From: Berberis thunbergii
Lineage: Eukaryota > Streptophyta > Magnoliopsida > Ranunculales > Berberidaceae
Length of the DNA: 64,000 bases
Direction: 5' to 3'
Assembly: GCA_003290165.1 (NCBI GenBank)
Contig: QNQO01000449.1
Span: forward strand, 722,227-786,226
Shown here: in pieces, positions 1-11,978 of the stretch
Numbering within the stretch: the stretch's first letter is position 1
How the letters are laid out: each line of letters opens with the position of its first letter
Translations under genes and position numbers: made by a program
Notes under the pieces: model-generated
The model's input: the letters and a program-made list of their open reading frames with translations, nothing else
The model's database searches: none
What the model was told of the DNA's origin: nothing

Positions 1-1600
1 TTAAGAGAAATAAATTGACAAGTAAAACTAAACTAGTAAGATGATATGAGAGTGGACCGAGACATTGAATCCACCACAGGTTCTTTGAAATTCGTGCAAT
101 CTAAATTATTGTTTTCAAGATTTAACATGACTAACCTAAAGATTAATCTAAGTTCGCAATTGATTTCAGCAAAGGTATAAACCCCTAGCATTGTGTGTCT
201 TCTTACGGCACAAACAATCACAGGTTTATTTTAACTAATTCTAAACCCCTAACATTGCATGTCTTCTTACAACACACACAATCACAGATTCAGATTAATT
301 GATTAAAGCAGGCTTTGAATATCAATAAAGGGTACTTCTAACTACCGACTAGTCTAGATAATTAATCCGAATATAATCGGTGAAAGCAAATTATTGAAAT
401 TCATAAATAAACCGTGTTTAACGTTCAAGTATATAGAGAACAATAAATTCAAACACAACAAACTCTCTGTGGTTTAATCTTCGCCTCGACGCTGGGTCTA
501 GAAGATCATGGTGCTGGTGGTCACAACACTGGTGTAGGTGGAATCCATCTCAGCATGAATGCGCATCCAAAAAAATCGTTGCAACTACACTATGGTGGTA
601 TAGAGAGCAAGTATTTAGGGTGTGAATAACCAAACTGTCTGAAAAACAGTGTTCTCTCGCCAAAAGTCGCGTGTTCCTCTGGTCTTCATTTCCAGTGAGC
701 CGCGCTACTTCGTCTTCGCTCCTCGCGAGCTCCTTCTTCCTCCGACCGACTCCGGTACCTGCAAAAGAAATAAAGAGAGAGATGGAAGAACAGAGAACAA
801 AAGAGAGGGAAAGAAACAGGGGCGATACTCCTTGTTTCTGCTCCTGTTGCGGTTGTGGTGTGCAAGCTGGTGCGCCGCTTGCGACTCTGGTGGTGAGAGA
901 GGGAAAGAGTGAGAAAGAGAGAGGGAAAAAAGAAGGAGGGCCGAGAGAAGGGAGAAATAGAGGGGTGAGGGCGTACAGAAGAACAGGGGTAGTGGTGGCT
1001 CTATCGCGAGATGGAACCGGGTGGTGGTGGTTTTGTCTAGCTAGCAAAGACGAGCGGGAGGGGAAGGAAGGCGAGGTGGTGGTTGCTAGAGAGAGAAACA
1101 AGGGAGATGAAGGAACAGAGAGTGGGTGGAGGTGACGGCTGGTTGCAAGGTGGTGCGTGGGTCTGTTTTGGTTGTAATGGTGAGGTGAGGTGGTGACGGC
1201 GGGATGATCGCACTGTCGGTTTTCCTATTAAGCGAGGATCACCAGCAGAGTGGATTGGTGTGGTGGCTGAAAAAGAGAAGAAGGGAGAGGAGGAACGTCC
1301 AAGGGAAGCCGACCGGTTTTCTCCAAAAAGAAGAGAACCTAAATAGGGTTCTCCTATGTTCATGAGCTTGGCTTTTTAGGTTAGCTTTTTGGGCTTGGGC
1401 TTAGGTTAAATTAGGTGGACCTAGGTTTTTTGGGTTAGGTTTAAGTATGTGACCCTCTATTTTTTACCACCGCTAGAATCGACCAATTGATCGTCTTAAT
1501 GCAATTTCATCGTTCACACTCAAATTCCTACAAAGACATGAAAACGAAATAATTAGAATAAAATATAATAATCCAAACACTAACATATATAAATTAAGGC
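1..1600. other. Gene-free low-complexity region
   Basis: No convincing gene is visible. Positions 179-306 hold a short direct duplication with a 64-bp offset, both units beginning AAACCCCTA. From about 640 to 1360 the plus strand is strongly purine-rich, with runs such as GAGAGAGGGAAAGA. This keeps several frames open on both strands without any recognisable domain, so I treat those open frames as compositional. The stretch 1440-1600 is AT-rich and featureless. Confidence 0.5.
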
Positions 1601-1630
1601 ATATATTATGTAATAATTACGTGAATATCA

Positions 1631-2741
1631 CTATGCGTCACTAAGATTCGACCTGTCTACAACTCCTGCAAACCACAAGTAATTTTTCTCCAAGCTGGAA
1701 ACATCAGTTTCCGCCCCAACATGCCTAACAGCCTCGCGCTCTTCTCTTACTGGAGCAGGTCGTGCTGAGAATGACCCGGTTATAACACGGGACCTCTTCT
1801 TCACATATGAGGCAAGCGTTTTAGACGGCTCATCCTCATCAGATATAACGGGAGCTTTGGCCCCAACAGTCTTCCTCTTCCTTGAAAGAGCCCCATCTTT
1901 CAACTTCGCGATGTTCAGTATAGAGTGGGGGCAGTGAGTCAGTTGTCCCACAACATACTATGAATGAAGTTGGAAACTCTTATAACATCGACCACATTCC
2001 TTTTCGGCAAGACACAGAACGTCTCCATGGTGTTTTGCTCTGCTAAGGTAAGAGGGGTGGTAGGAAGCTTTCCTGCAGAAAAACACAAGCAATGATCAGT
2101 TAGCTCACTATCAAACGTATCAAAGTCACGAGGATAGTGTTAAAAATTACGAAGCAACCTGAATTATCGCTCGAGTGGATGACCCTTATATCGAAAATAC
2201 TTCGAATCTGAGGGGCCAAGAAGCAGTACTTATAACACAACTTGAAGTCATCAGGCAGATTAAAAAAGCAAGCCAACGACATCATCTTACACACAACATT
2301 ACCCTTCAGCCAGGGAGAAGTCAACAACTGAATTACCCGCGGAGTCACGTTGACACCGGCCTCCTTAGCATTGATCGGAATCATGAGGATGATCTTATCT
2401 CCATTAGGCCCTAACTGGGCCGGAGGAATCCCTAGAAGATCCAGGAACACCCAAATCACATCTAGAACTAGGAAGCATACTCCAGTTTGAAGCATCCTAC
2501 GATGCAAACAGATGAAACTGGCCGGAGGCAAAATTGGCATTTGGTCACCTGTCAAGACTTACAACGACAGGTTGTCAGGGATTCCAAACTTCGTACTAAT
2601 TTCAGCCAGGCAAGACTCAGACAACAACCTGTCTTCAAAAAACTCCAAGCCCTTGGCCAAGATTGCGTCATCATGAAGGTTTTTTGGGCATGAATAAGAT
2701 GAACAATATTTTCTAATCAAAGTGATATCTTCGAAAGCCAA
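1631..2741 (-). pseudogene. Antisense ORF of Ty3/gypsy element (Transposase_28-like), decayed
   Basis: This is the minus-strand ORF that Tat-lineage retrotransposons carry between pol and the 3' LTR. The frame starting near 2741 gives a leader resembling the one at 55096. The frame at 2100-2555 contains a block around IPPAQLGPNGDK that matches the pattern of the putative gypsy-type transposon domain (Pfam Transposase_28, PF04195) as I know it. A separate basic, lysine- and arginine-rich part lies at 1631-1951. The frames are split by stops and shifts, so it cannot make one protein. The function of this protein family is not established. Homologous blocks occur at 6280-8620 (plus strand), 25000-27370, 51474-53108 and 54018-55096. 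Confidence 0.65.
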
Positions 2742-2946
2742 GAAAGTAGAAAAGTCAGCTTCTACACTGCGTATGACCTAAATAGAGGTTGGGTTCCCGC
2801 CTATTTTTCTGTTGAACCAATGCACATTCAATTAATGCAGCGTGCGGCTCAAGCAATGATTCAGACTCAATCATCATGAGCAGCGCATCCCTTCAAAAGA
2901 TGACTTAGCGAACCAATGTGATGGCCCACTAACTCGGGGGAGTAGC

Positions 2947-3625
2947 TGATGATACATAAATTTGGTCACATCCCTGAGCCATACATGTGCCATGATGATC
3001 TCAAGGAATTACAAGCCCTAGCATCAGCCCAACACCGATCTGGCTCAAGCGATTCTAAGCCCACTCAAATATGTCCGCCAGGCGGACCTGAACTATCACA
3101 ACATGCTAGGCCCACATGTCTCACAGCTATCCTCAATACCCATAAGTCCTACTAAGGCAAGTATCTCAAGGATCAGCTTCTGATGGGCAACTACTGTTGT
3201 TTTCTGCTTCCAACCAGGAAGCAAATATCGTAGTACATTCCATACAGGAAAACTCCCTTCTACGGATTGCTCTTAGATTGGGAACTATCACCCACGTATG
3301 CAAGAGCACGGGACTAACAAGGAACTTTCCTCCTATAACACGACTCCTAATTAAACAAGAATCTCCATGAAGATTTCCTTCCTAAACTACGCCTACGATG
3401 GCCTGGTAGAACCAGGACTCCTTGCACTATAAATAAGGTGTGAGGTTGGTAAGCTAAGGTACGCTACATATTTTCTTTACAGGATTACACCTTTCTCATA
3501 TCCCTGTCTGACTTTAGCATCAGAGTGTCATCGGCCACCACAATGAAAGTTTGTGGCTCATGTGCGTTACTTGTGTCGATCAGCAGGAACTAGGTCAAAA
3601 CAGGGAGCGGAAAATGACTGCATCA
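2947..3625 (+). repeat. LTR, family A (3' LTR of truncated element)
   Basis: This 679-bp LTR starts TGATGATACATAAA and ends GACTGCATCA, giving TG...CA termini. It aligns along its length with the LTRs of element A. A TATA-box candidate, TATAAATA, is at 3428-3435 and would serve as the LTR promoter. The preceding polypurine tract fixes the left end, and comparison with LTRs followed by a primer binding site fixes the right end. No primer binding site follows, as expected for a 3' LTR. Confidence 0.85.
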
Positions 3626-4387
3626 TTCTGCATAATGATTCATTTTAAAATTAGTTTCATATATTAATAAAAAAATTAATTTACTTAACAACAAAACGGC
3701 GGTTACCTCTAAATGGTTTGTCTCTGGATTCTCAACATCATTAAAAGGCATCTCCGTCCTTATTACGTCAGTTAGAAATGCCTATGCACCCATGCATCAT
3801 ACAATAATTAATTAATTAATTTGAATTTTTTTTAAAAATTAGATAAAAAAATTTATGCAAATTACCTTCATTGAAATAGATTGTCTTTCTCTTTAAATTG
3901 ATCATCTTCTTCACCCTCATGGTCACCCTTAAAATCTTCCTTTCTAACATCAACAACTTTATTAAACCCTTTCATTTCCACATAATAAAATCAATAAGTT
4001 CTTCCAAGTGAAATGTAATGGAATGCAACCGAGGAGGGAGAAATAAGGGAGCGAATGAGGACGAGTACAAGGAGACCAAGGGTTTTTGCTATTTCCCTTT
4101 GCGATTTTAGGGTTTTTGCAAAAAAAGAAGATATAGGGAAGAGGAGGAGGAGGATGACGACGAAGCTTGTGAGGAAGTGAAGTTTGGTCGCCGAGTTTGG
4201 GACGACACGCAACAAGGAGTGCGAGAGATCGAGAGAGGAAGAGGATTTGCATTTTTTCAATTTCATTTTTGGTTTCTTTTTAAGTTTCTCATATTTATTG
4301 GTGGTGTGAGTAAGTAAGAAAAAATGCAATGGTGGTGTGAGAAAGCAGTTATGGTGGTGTGGAGTAGTCGTTGCCTCTCATAAAACC
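3626..4387. repeat. Unclassified repeat, also present near 56.7-57.1 kb
   Basis: This segment has no recognisable gene. Its right part (about 4260-4380) contains repeated GGTGGTGTGAGAAAG and GGTGGTGTGGAGTAG motifs. The same motifs occur in the same order at about 56940-57040, so the two regions share a dispersed repeat. The left part is AT-rich. The family is not identified. It is interrupted on the right by the LTR beginning at 4388. Confidence 0.4.
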
Positions 4388-4955
4388 TGATGTGTTCAAA
4401 TTTTTCCTTGCTGATTTTGCTAATCTTGAGCCTAAAAATGAATAGCCGTTAGCTAGGGACCACTGTTGTGGTGGCCGAAAGCACTCTGATGCTTTACTCA
4501 AGTAACAATGCAAGGAAAAGTGAAGAATAGATATAAATTGCAAAGTATGTGTGTATCTTTCTTCGTCCCTTCTCTCACCTTAAGTAGTTAGTGTTCCCTC
4601 CACAACTGTCCCTGCTATCGATGGAGTGATGGAGGAAGGAGATCTCGCCCCAAATCTAACCTGTGCATGACTGAGTTTCTTTGACACTTGGTTATGTTTA
4701 GGACCCAATGTTTGATTGGGCTAAGAGCTGATTTGTGCGTGTGGATCTTGGGCCTATGACAGCTTCAATATTTATGTTTGGGCCTTATTGTCCTGGGCAA
4801 AACCCCAAGACCCGTTCCTCTTGGGCTGACATGACTTAGCCTTGGACACTTGACTTACATGCTGAACAATAGTTTATGAATGGGTCAGCTTGATACCAAG
4901 GTGAAGCCTTTCTCATGTTAGGGTTGGCCCATGCCATGGGTATGCCTGTGATTTG
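4388..4955 (-). repeat. LTR copy 1 of the minus-oriented family, truncated
   Basis: It begins on the plus strand with TGATGTGTTCA and aligns with 5409-5968 through shared blocks such as GGACCCAATG, TTGATTGGGCTAAGAG and CCTTATTGTCCTGGGCAAA. Similarity ends near 4955, before the sequence that forms the 5' end of the LTR in the other copy. It is therefore missing the LTR start on the minus strand. Confidence 0.65.
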
Positions 4956-5159
4956 GTGACTAAGTCGTTATTGTGTGTTGTCGAGGTTCTTTGGTCAGAC
5001 TAGGCTATCTAAGAGTGATGAGTCGTCTGTGGATTGGACTCGCCCACTTGTGGTGAACTATCTATGTACTGGGTTCAGTCTGCTTACATCGTGGTCCTTT
5101 GGTTCGACTAGGCATGTTCTCGTGCATGGAGTCATATGAAATGGGATTCTTTAAAGAGA

Positions 5160-5404
5160 GTACCATTATTGATAATACTTATTTAAGTGTTCTACATTCC
5201 ATGGTCTTTTTAGACGTTATTCGCTAAGGATTTCTAGCCAATAGGTTCCGAGTCTTTTGATTGTTGTCACCTTGTAGGGACCTTCCCAGTTCGGGCTAAC
5301 GTCCGTTCTTTCGAATCTCTTATGTTCAGCTTGGTCTTTGTTAGTACCCAATCACCAACTTTGAATTCTCGAGGCTTTGCCTCTCGGCCATCTTTTGCTG
5401 ATAG
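5160..5404 (-). pseudogene. Ty3/gypsy integrase C-terminal fragment
   Basis: On the minus strand the segment reads through the usual end of a Tat-type polyprotein: a YQQKMAERQS-like start, a GDWVL-like position reading IGYVLTK, a WEGPY-like position, and a terminal block resembling RPWNVEHLNKYYQ followed by a stop. Several one-base shifts separate these blocks. Only the DNA-binding end of integrase is represented; the catalytic core is absent. Confidence 0.6.
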
Positions 5405-5408
5405 AAGC

Positions 5409-5968
5409 TGATGTGTTCAGATATGTTCTTGTTGATTTCAAGCCTGAAAGAATGAACAACGGTTAAGCCAGGGACCACCGTTGTGTTGGTCGAGGGCACT
5501 CGGATGCTTAAGTCAAATATCGATGCAAGGAAGAGTAAAGACAGTATGTAAATTGCAATGTGTATGTGTACCTTTCTTCTGCCTTTCACCATCTCTTATA
5601 CCCGGCGATCAAGGGCGTGTTGGAGGGAAGAGATCTCGCATAAGATCTTACTTGTACATGACTGAGTCTCTTCGGCACTTGGATTTGTTTAGGACCCAAT
5701 GCTTGATTGGGCTAAGAGTTGATTTCGTGCGAATAGATCTCGGGCCTATGACAACTCTAAGATTTGTGTTCATGCCTTATTGTCCTGGGCAAAGCCCTAA
5801 GATCCGTGCCTCTTTGGCTGGCATGTCTTAGGCCTGGGCACTAACTTACGGGCCGAACAACAATTTGTGAATATGTTTGTTTGGGATTGAGTTGAAGATT
5901 TTCTCGTGCTAGGCATAGCCCATGCCATGTGTACGGCTATGATCATATCATTGATTGATGCCTCATCA
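5409..5968 (-). repeat. 3' LTR of the minus-oriented element
   Basis: A 560-bp LTR. On the minus strand it starts TGATGAGGCATCA at 5968 and ends TGAACACATCA at 5409. The sequence just outside its start, on the minus strand, reads CACTAACTAAGGGTAGTAGC, which is a polypurine tract equivalent to those of elements A, B and C. This identifies it as the 3' LTR. Confidence 0.8.
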
Positions 5969-6279
5969 GCTACTACCCTTAGTTAGTGGGTCTACATATT
6001 GATCCACTGACTGTCTGTGCGTAGGGGTCTATGCGAGGTCATGATGATATATTTTTGTGCCCTTTTAGCTTTTGTGCTGCAGTCATTGCTTGTGCAGCAT
6101 TTTTTGGTGACTGCTTCCCCTACAAGTCAAGTCTATATAGACTTCTTTCGAGGGAGCCTGTCATTTTTATCTGTGTGAGTTCCTTTTTCTTTGCCAATAA
6201 TTCTCTTCATCGGGCTTAGGTGTAAACTTTTTCCGATCATGACTACTTGATTCTCGCCTGACCGTCATGTGGCTTGTAC

Positions 6280-8620
6280 CAAGTTTTCTGGGACGTCTCT
6301 GATGTCGAAGAGGGATCTCTTCGACCTTCGTAGCCGATATTGGATTATTGGTGCTTTGAGGTTAACGCTTATGTGAGATGGTGAGTATTCGATAACCCCA
6401 ATAAAGAGGTACATAGCTCTATATAAGGCCATGTTCAGAGTTGACCTGCACTTCTCTATTCTTGAAATTATTTGGGAATTATTGTCATTCCATGGTATCG
6501 CTCCGGCCCAGTTGGCATCAAGTGGTTGAAGGATTCTGACTGCAACCCTAGCTAGGGTAAAGGATGTTGGGCTCCACCTAATGCCTAGGTTGATTCATTC
6601 CATGACTCCTATCATGACAAGCAATCATGACACTTGCTAGCTAGTGAATCTCTCTATCTCTAGTGGGCATCCATAGGATACAAAAAATTGGTAGCAGTAG
6701 TGCTTCTTTTCTTCTGTGCGGTATGGATAATTTGACCACAAGAATCGATTGGTCTATTGTAACTTCAAAAGCATCAGTAACTCATTTGACTTTTTATGAT
6801 TGATGCTTCTGGCATGATGCTTATTGTATGTCTGACGTGCCATCTGTTTTTTCTACTAGAGAACACGATGTTGTTGTTCTTTCTCATGAGGAATAGAGAG
6901 CTAAAACACACTTTTTCTTCCTGCCATTTATACCTCTTTTGGATAAACTTATTGTTTTTATTGAGCGCAATGGTATGTTCTTCGACGAGGTTGGTAGAGT
7001 GGGTCGAGCACTGACATCTCCGACTGGCTCTTCTTCCAGTTCCAGTGCATCTGGGACGCAAAAGAAGATAGTTATGAGGGATTCCAGTCCATTCAAGAGG
7101 AAGGCTGTGGAGGGGTTGTTTCCCTTGGTTTGCAAGTCAAAAAGAGTCAAGGTCATGGTTGCCCACTCCGCTCCATTGTTTGTTGCAGAGAAAGAGCTTA
7201 TCGAGTACTCCCAATCAGTGGTAGCTTTTCATGCTTCTAAGGAGACAACACCTAAGCCGGACAGTCTACCTCCTTGCCCTCCTGTCCCGATGTCTTCCTT
7301 CAGGGGGGTACCTTAGTCTTGTTGCGGTAGAGGACCCTAGTAGTCTAAATGAAGAGTACTTGAACATGCCAAGGCTCATCTTTTTTAGGCAACCGTGAGG
7401 CTTTCCACTGGTAGTGACTCAAGCTTGGAGTTCTGTGCCATGAGGGGAGTTGCCCGTGATCCGTTGGCGGTTTCGGGCAGCACCTTAGGAAAAGTATCTA
7501 CTTTGGAAGATCCTGCTCGTGATTTATCTGAACTGTTGCCTTGGTCGGATTCTCGCTTTGTTTTTTTGTTGTCTGCTACCGGCAAAAGGAAAGGAGTTGC
7601 AGAGTTTCCTCACTCCTCGGAGGTCGTAGTTGCGACAGGTGCATGAGTTTACTCTCCCCTTGCAGAGTTTCCTCTCCGCTGACCAAAAGTTCTCCATTTC
7701 AGCGCTCACATCAACTTTTGCAGCCTAGGCCGACTTGTGTGGCACCAGGAGGTCGATCAAAAGAACGGATCTATGTAGCTTCTTAGGAGGGTTTTTTCTC
7801 ATCTGGTCTATCATCCGCCATTTGAGGAGATACCCACGGGGGACCATCTTAATCAAGGGTTGGAGCAATTCATGCAGCTGAACTAATACTTGTTTATTTT
7901 TCATTGGTCTCTTAACTGTACTTCCTTTTATAACCATTTGTTCGGTTTTCAATCAGCGGATGTCGTACCTGACATATGCTAGGCACTGAAGTGGACTCTG
8001 CACGAGACAAAGTCTATTCCAAGGAAAGGTCACTTGCTGAGCAACACTTGCAACTTTCATCACCCCTTTTGAAATGGATTCATTGGGTAAGCAGTCTGTC
8101 ACGGCTGAGAGGCTTAGCTTCGAGATGCCCATGAGAGTTTTGTCATGGCTTTGAAACCTCAGGCTAACCTTTAGGTTTGACTAAAAGGATTCAAGGGGAG
8201 TCTGGATGATGCCCTAATTGCCCATACTGATTTGATGACCGAGCTCGAGGGAGGTCGGGAGTATCGGGACAGATTGGTAGCTGAGCAGATGGAGGTTGCT
8301 GACTATCTGGCATATACCCAGAAGTCTGCTTCTAAAATTTAGAGTGCTCTAGATCAAGAATGTGCTAATTTTTCTCAACAAAAATAACTCTATGACGTTG
8401 TTTTGTTGCAAGTGTCACAACTTACTCATCAACTAGACCGCAAGCATGCAAGCCAAGTTGCGGTTGAGTGCAGGCTGACAGATTGCGAAAGTGGCATGAC
8501 CAGAGTGCATGAATAGTTGTATGGCTTGAAAGCACAGTGGGCGGTCAAGGAGAAGGAGTTCCTTGATGCAGCTAATTAATGACTTCAGCAAGGTATTGCT
8601 GGTAAGTTAGATTTACTAGA
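6280..8620 (+). pseudogene. Antisense ORF (Transposase_28-like plus coiled coil), decayed
   Basis: Because the element is minus-oriented, its antisense ORF lies on the plus strand. Around 6440-6560 a frame reads a HGIAPAQLASSG block matching the domain at 2100-2555. Around 6940-7315 a serine-rich, basic linker is open (VGRALTSPTGSSSSSSASG). Around 8180-8600 a charged stretch consistent with a coiled coil is present (YRDRLVAEQMEVADYL). Stops and shifts break it into at least four frames. The domain order, N-terminal domain then basic linker then coiled coil, is the same as in element C's antisense ORF. Confidence 0.6.
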
Positions 8621-9289
8621 CTAGATTGTGCAAGATTATGAGGACTGAGACCTTTATGCCTACAAGCAGGTGGCATTTGCCTGCTTTGAGGAGGAGGAGT
8701 GGCCTTGAGGCTAATCCACAAGTCACAAAGATGGTCTCCGATCCTACTGTTCTAGAGCCTGCTGCCAACCACGAGGTTGTTCAAGATTTTGAGTTGAAAC
8801 ATGATGTCCTGACTCTGCTCCCATTGCATGAAGGGTTTTGTAATGAAAAAATTGTATTCATAAAAAAAATTTCCTTTTCCTTTTCCTTTTTTTGTTTGTG
8901 CTTGTAGCTATCGTACTTGCCATTTCCAATTCTTACTTTGATTAGACTGAGTAGGCGAGAGTGTATCTACCCCAACCTGAAGTAGCGATTTAGTCTGGAC
9001 TAAAGCCTTTTTTTTTCTTGTCCGAGCTCATATTTTGTCAACAATAATAAATTAATCTTCTGTGAGAGTTAAGTTGTAAGATAGTCACCGTTGTTTATGC
9101 GGGTCGTGTTCTTAGTGATGTAGTAACTCTTTCCCTTAGTAGTTGAGCATGCACAGGAGTTTCTTCACACTGAAGACTATACTTCCTTCTTGGTTTCTGA
9201 CTTTTGTAGTGGTTAGGTTGCTTGGTAAATCATTTCTCACCAGACTAAAATTTGGTATTGTATACCTATAACATTATCATTTCTGAGGA

Positions 9290-10080
9290 GAACTTTGAAT
9301 CAAATGAGAGTTACATCTACTTTTTTGGTCTGGGCTTCCATAATACGCCTCACTTCTGAATAGGTGTTAGGCTATTGAGGAGTCATCTTCGCTCGAACGA
9401 GTTAGATTCTTTGCACTTATTTAGATCAATCCTTGAGAGGTCTTGAGCAAAGAGGAAGCAGTTTGGCTAAGGCCTTTTATTTAGATCCTAATCCTAAATA
9501 AAAATTGGATTGCTAAGGAAACTTTTTTGCTCGAATGAATAGGAGTTTGGTTGCTGAGGAACCTCTTTGCATGAATGAACTAGGCTCTTGTACTCTTTAG
9601 GCTCAGTCCTTGAGAGGACTTGAGCTGGGAAGAGGTCGTCCACACCTATCTAGGATGGTCTTTATAAAATACCTCAATCCTGAATAGGAGTTATGTTACG
9701 AAGGAACCATTTTTGTTTAACCAGCTAAGATTTTATACTCCTCTAGCTCAGTAATTGAGAGGACATGAACCGGGAAGAAGTTTTCCACGTCTGTCAAGGG
9801 TAGATTCGATAATATACCTCAATCCTGAACAATAGTTGGGTTATTGAGGAACCATCGTTTCCCAAACATGCTAGGCTCTTGTACTCTTATGGCTCAGTCC
9901 TTGAGAAGACCTGAGTTGGGAAGAAGCCTTCCATGCCTACCTGGACTAGACTTCATAATATACCTCAACCCTGAATAGGAGTTGGGTTGCTGAGGAACCG
10001 TATTTACCTGAACGGGTTAGGTTCTTGCACTACCCTGACTCAATCCTTGAGAGGACCTGCACTGGGAAGAAGTTTGTTAC
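9290..10080. repeat. 146-bp tandem repeat in post-pol region
   Basis: The motif CCTTGAGAGG or a close variant recurs at 9431, 9608, 9753, 9899 and 10045, giving spacings of 177, 145, 146 and 146 bp. Each unit also carries a CTCAATCCTGAATAGGAGTT-type block and a GTTGCTGAGGAACC-type block. The array sits between the pol side and the antisense ORF, the same place as the 179-bp array of element B, but the sequence is different. Confidence 0.7.
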
Positions 10081-10084
10081 ATTC

Positions 10085-10620
10085 GCCTAGGCTAGACTTT
10101 ATTTGACTGGTGAACTGTTCATGGACTGGGCTCAATCCAATGCTTCGTACCTAGACTCATTAGCGGACTAGGTCAATTGTGCGACAAGCCATCGTCGCCT
10201 TCAGTGGGGCTAGGATTGGCCTATTATGCACCATTTTGGTCCATGTAGTCGGATCAAGTTATCTTAGGAGCGGCGAGTCATTTGTGGTCTGAACTCGCCT
10301 ACTTGTGGTTGGCTGGGTCTGGTTGCTTGTAGTGAATTGTCCGTAGACTTGGTTCAATCCACACTTGCGCTGCCTTAGCTCCTGAGGCGAACTAGACCAC
10401 TTATGCGGCAAGCTGTCGACATCTTGAAAATAACTAAGCTCGACCACTTGTGCGCCATTTTGGTACCCTTGTTAGGACCAAGCTTTGTCGGGTGGTGAGT
10501 TGTCATCATACCTCAGTTCCTTACGCGAGCTGGGTCACTTATGCAACGGGTCGTCATTGCCTTCAGTGGGGCTAGGCTCCGCCACTTGTGCACCTTTTTG
10601 GACCCGATATTAGGATCGAG
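10085..10620. repeat. Second degenerate repeat block in post-pol region
   Basis: Blocks such as CTTCAGTGGGGCTAGG (10200 and 10561) and TTGTGCACC/CGCCATTTTGG (10229, 10452, 10590) recur with irregular spacing (223 and 138 bp). A related piece lies at 4985-5120 in the neighbouring minus-oriented remnant. It is distinct from the 146-bp array next to it. Confidence 0.5.
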
Positions 10621-10791
10621 TCTTCCCTTGTAGAAGGAGTTGAGCATGGAATAGAGTTGTTTCTAAAGAGATTACCTTTATTTATCTTTTTCAAAAGTTC
10701 TACATGCTACTCTCACCGCTCCATACCAGTAAGCCCTCAACTTCTTGGTTCATCTCTCTTCAGAGGGACTTGAGTCATCATGGTCACTTAC

Positions 10792-11165
10792 CTAATAGCT
10801 CCATCGCCAAGTAATGACATTCCCTGGTAGAAGACTGGTCTCCCTTGATAGTTCATGACTATCCATTGATAGGGTACTTGAGGCACTAGTGTCGTGTGGA
10901 GACCACTGCACCCATCTGTTGGAGACTAAGTCATCCAAAATTATATTGTATGCGGAGGGGGAGTCCACCACAATGAACTCCATCATAATGAACTTTACTA
11001 GTTCCTCTGCTCCTATGAGTAGGTTATTGCTCCCGATTGAGTAACTTTGAGCGTCGTTGAAGCCAACCATCACTTGGTTGTCCAATTTCAACTCCTCTTC
11101 TTTCAGCCAATGGTTGAAAAGTTGCGGAAGAATTGCTTTTTCTTGACCTGGAAACTGAAGATGCA
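10792..11165 (-). pseudogene. Retroviral-type aspartic protease, downstream part
   Basis: The minus-strand frame 11091-10792 carries VKFIMMEFIVVDSPSAYNII, which corresponds to the conserved FVVVD.PSAYN.ILGRPWL block that follows the active site in Tat-lineage proteases. The active-site DTG region is not visible, and the GRPWL part reads DDLVSNRW. The fragment is cut on its 5' side near 11165. Confidence 0.65.
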
Positions 11166-11978
11166 GTAGGATAACGCTGAGTAAACATCCAAAAAATTGG
11201 GTAATAACTACAAGCAGGAATTGATTACAAATGAGAAAGTCCTGTGTATGGACTCAAGTTATACAACAAAAATCCGTAGGATGTACTCAAACACTCAGCT
11301 AACAAATTGGTACAGCTCAAAAAATCAGTTACATAAATATCCCTTTTTTAAGTCATTTTAGCTAACATTTTAAATTCTATCAAATTACAGGGTGATTTAG
11401 ACTGTTTACTGCTTCCTACTCGAATCACATATGGTGAAACCTCTCGAATTTCATTGCACTGATATGAAACTTTAGGAATTCATAAACTTCTGCTTCACCA
11501 TTCTAGAATGTTAGTATTTCTTTATTTCCAGCCCATCACATATCAAGTTATACAAGGTTTTCTACTCAAATGTAAAACATGATACTAGATATGATGTCTC
11601 ATTTATAGTTGGTTGTGATGACATCAACAACATGAGCTTGGCCTGAGGGATTTTACAATCCAATTCATTCTTTCAGAACCTTCTAGTCCTAAAAACAAAT
11701 TTCATAGGTTTTCAGAATTTTGCCATTTTAGGGTAAATCCAAAATGGAGCTAAATTCACAAAAATAAGAGCTTACCCAGCATTGAAAATAATTGGAGGAA
11801 GCAAATAGATGAAGAACAAATCTTCACTAAACACAAGAATCCGTGAACTCTTCCCTTTCGTCACCAACAGCACCACTACTCCAGAGCATAAACCCTACAA
11901 TTATTCACATAAACCCTAAAAGTCATTGAAACCCAAACTCTAAATAGAGTCAACCAAGCAAATAAAACTCTAAACTAA
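11166..11978. other. AT-rich stretch without recognisable gene
   Basis: No domain, LTR or terminal repeat was recognised. The stretch lies between the truncated minus-oriented retrotransposon and the importin-alpha fragment. It could be intron or untranslated DNA belonging to the captured exons, but nothing in it proves that. Confidence 0.3.

Larger units (their letters stand above)
1600..3625 (+). mobile_element. 3' fragment of a Tat-type Ty3/gypsy retrotransposon
   Basis: Only the 3' end of a plus-oriented element is present. It consists of a decayed antisense ORF (1631-2741), a polypurine tract ending GGGGGAGTAGC just before 2947, and an LTR at 2947-3625. The LTR belongs to the same family as the LTRs of element A (37478, 45855, 53341). 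No gag or pol lies upstream, so the element is 5' truncated. The left limit near 1600 is an estimate, and no target duplication partner was found for the TTCTG that follows the LTR. Confidence 0.8.
4388..5408 (-). mobile_element. Minus-oriented Ty3/gypsy remnant (LTR, 3' repeat, integrase end)
   Basis: Read on the minus strand, this piece holds the C-terminal end of an integrase (5404-5160), a short stretch of the post-pol tandem repeat (about 5120-4985), and an LTR (about 4955-4388). The LTR matches the one at 5409-5968. The antisense ORF expected between the repeat and the LTR is missing. The integrase frame is cut at 5408, exactly where the neighbouring LTR begins, which suggests the neighbour inserted there or the two were joined by deletion. 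Confidence 0.6.
5409..11165 (-). mobile_element. Minus-oriented Tat-type Ty3/gypsy element, pol-deleted and 5' truncated
   Basis: On the minus strand the order is: protease fragment (11165-10792), tandem repeats (about 10620-9290), antisense ORF (on the plus strand, 6280-8620), polypurine tract (5988-5969) and 3' LTR (5968-5409). Reverse transcriptase, RNase H and integrase are missing between the protease and the repeats. The 5' LTR and gag are also missing. The arrangement matches elements A and B, so this is a related but distinct family. Confidence 0.75.

Noticed and set aside
550..1363. Several long overlapping open frames on both strands
   Set aside because: They lie in purine/pyrimidine-skewed sequence that lacks stop codons in many frames, give proline-, serine- or arginine-rich products, and show no domain.
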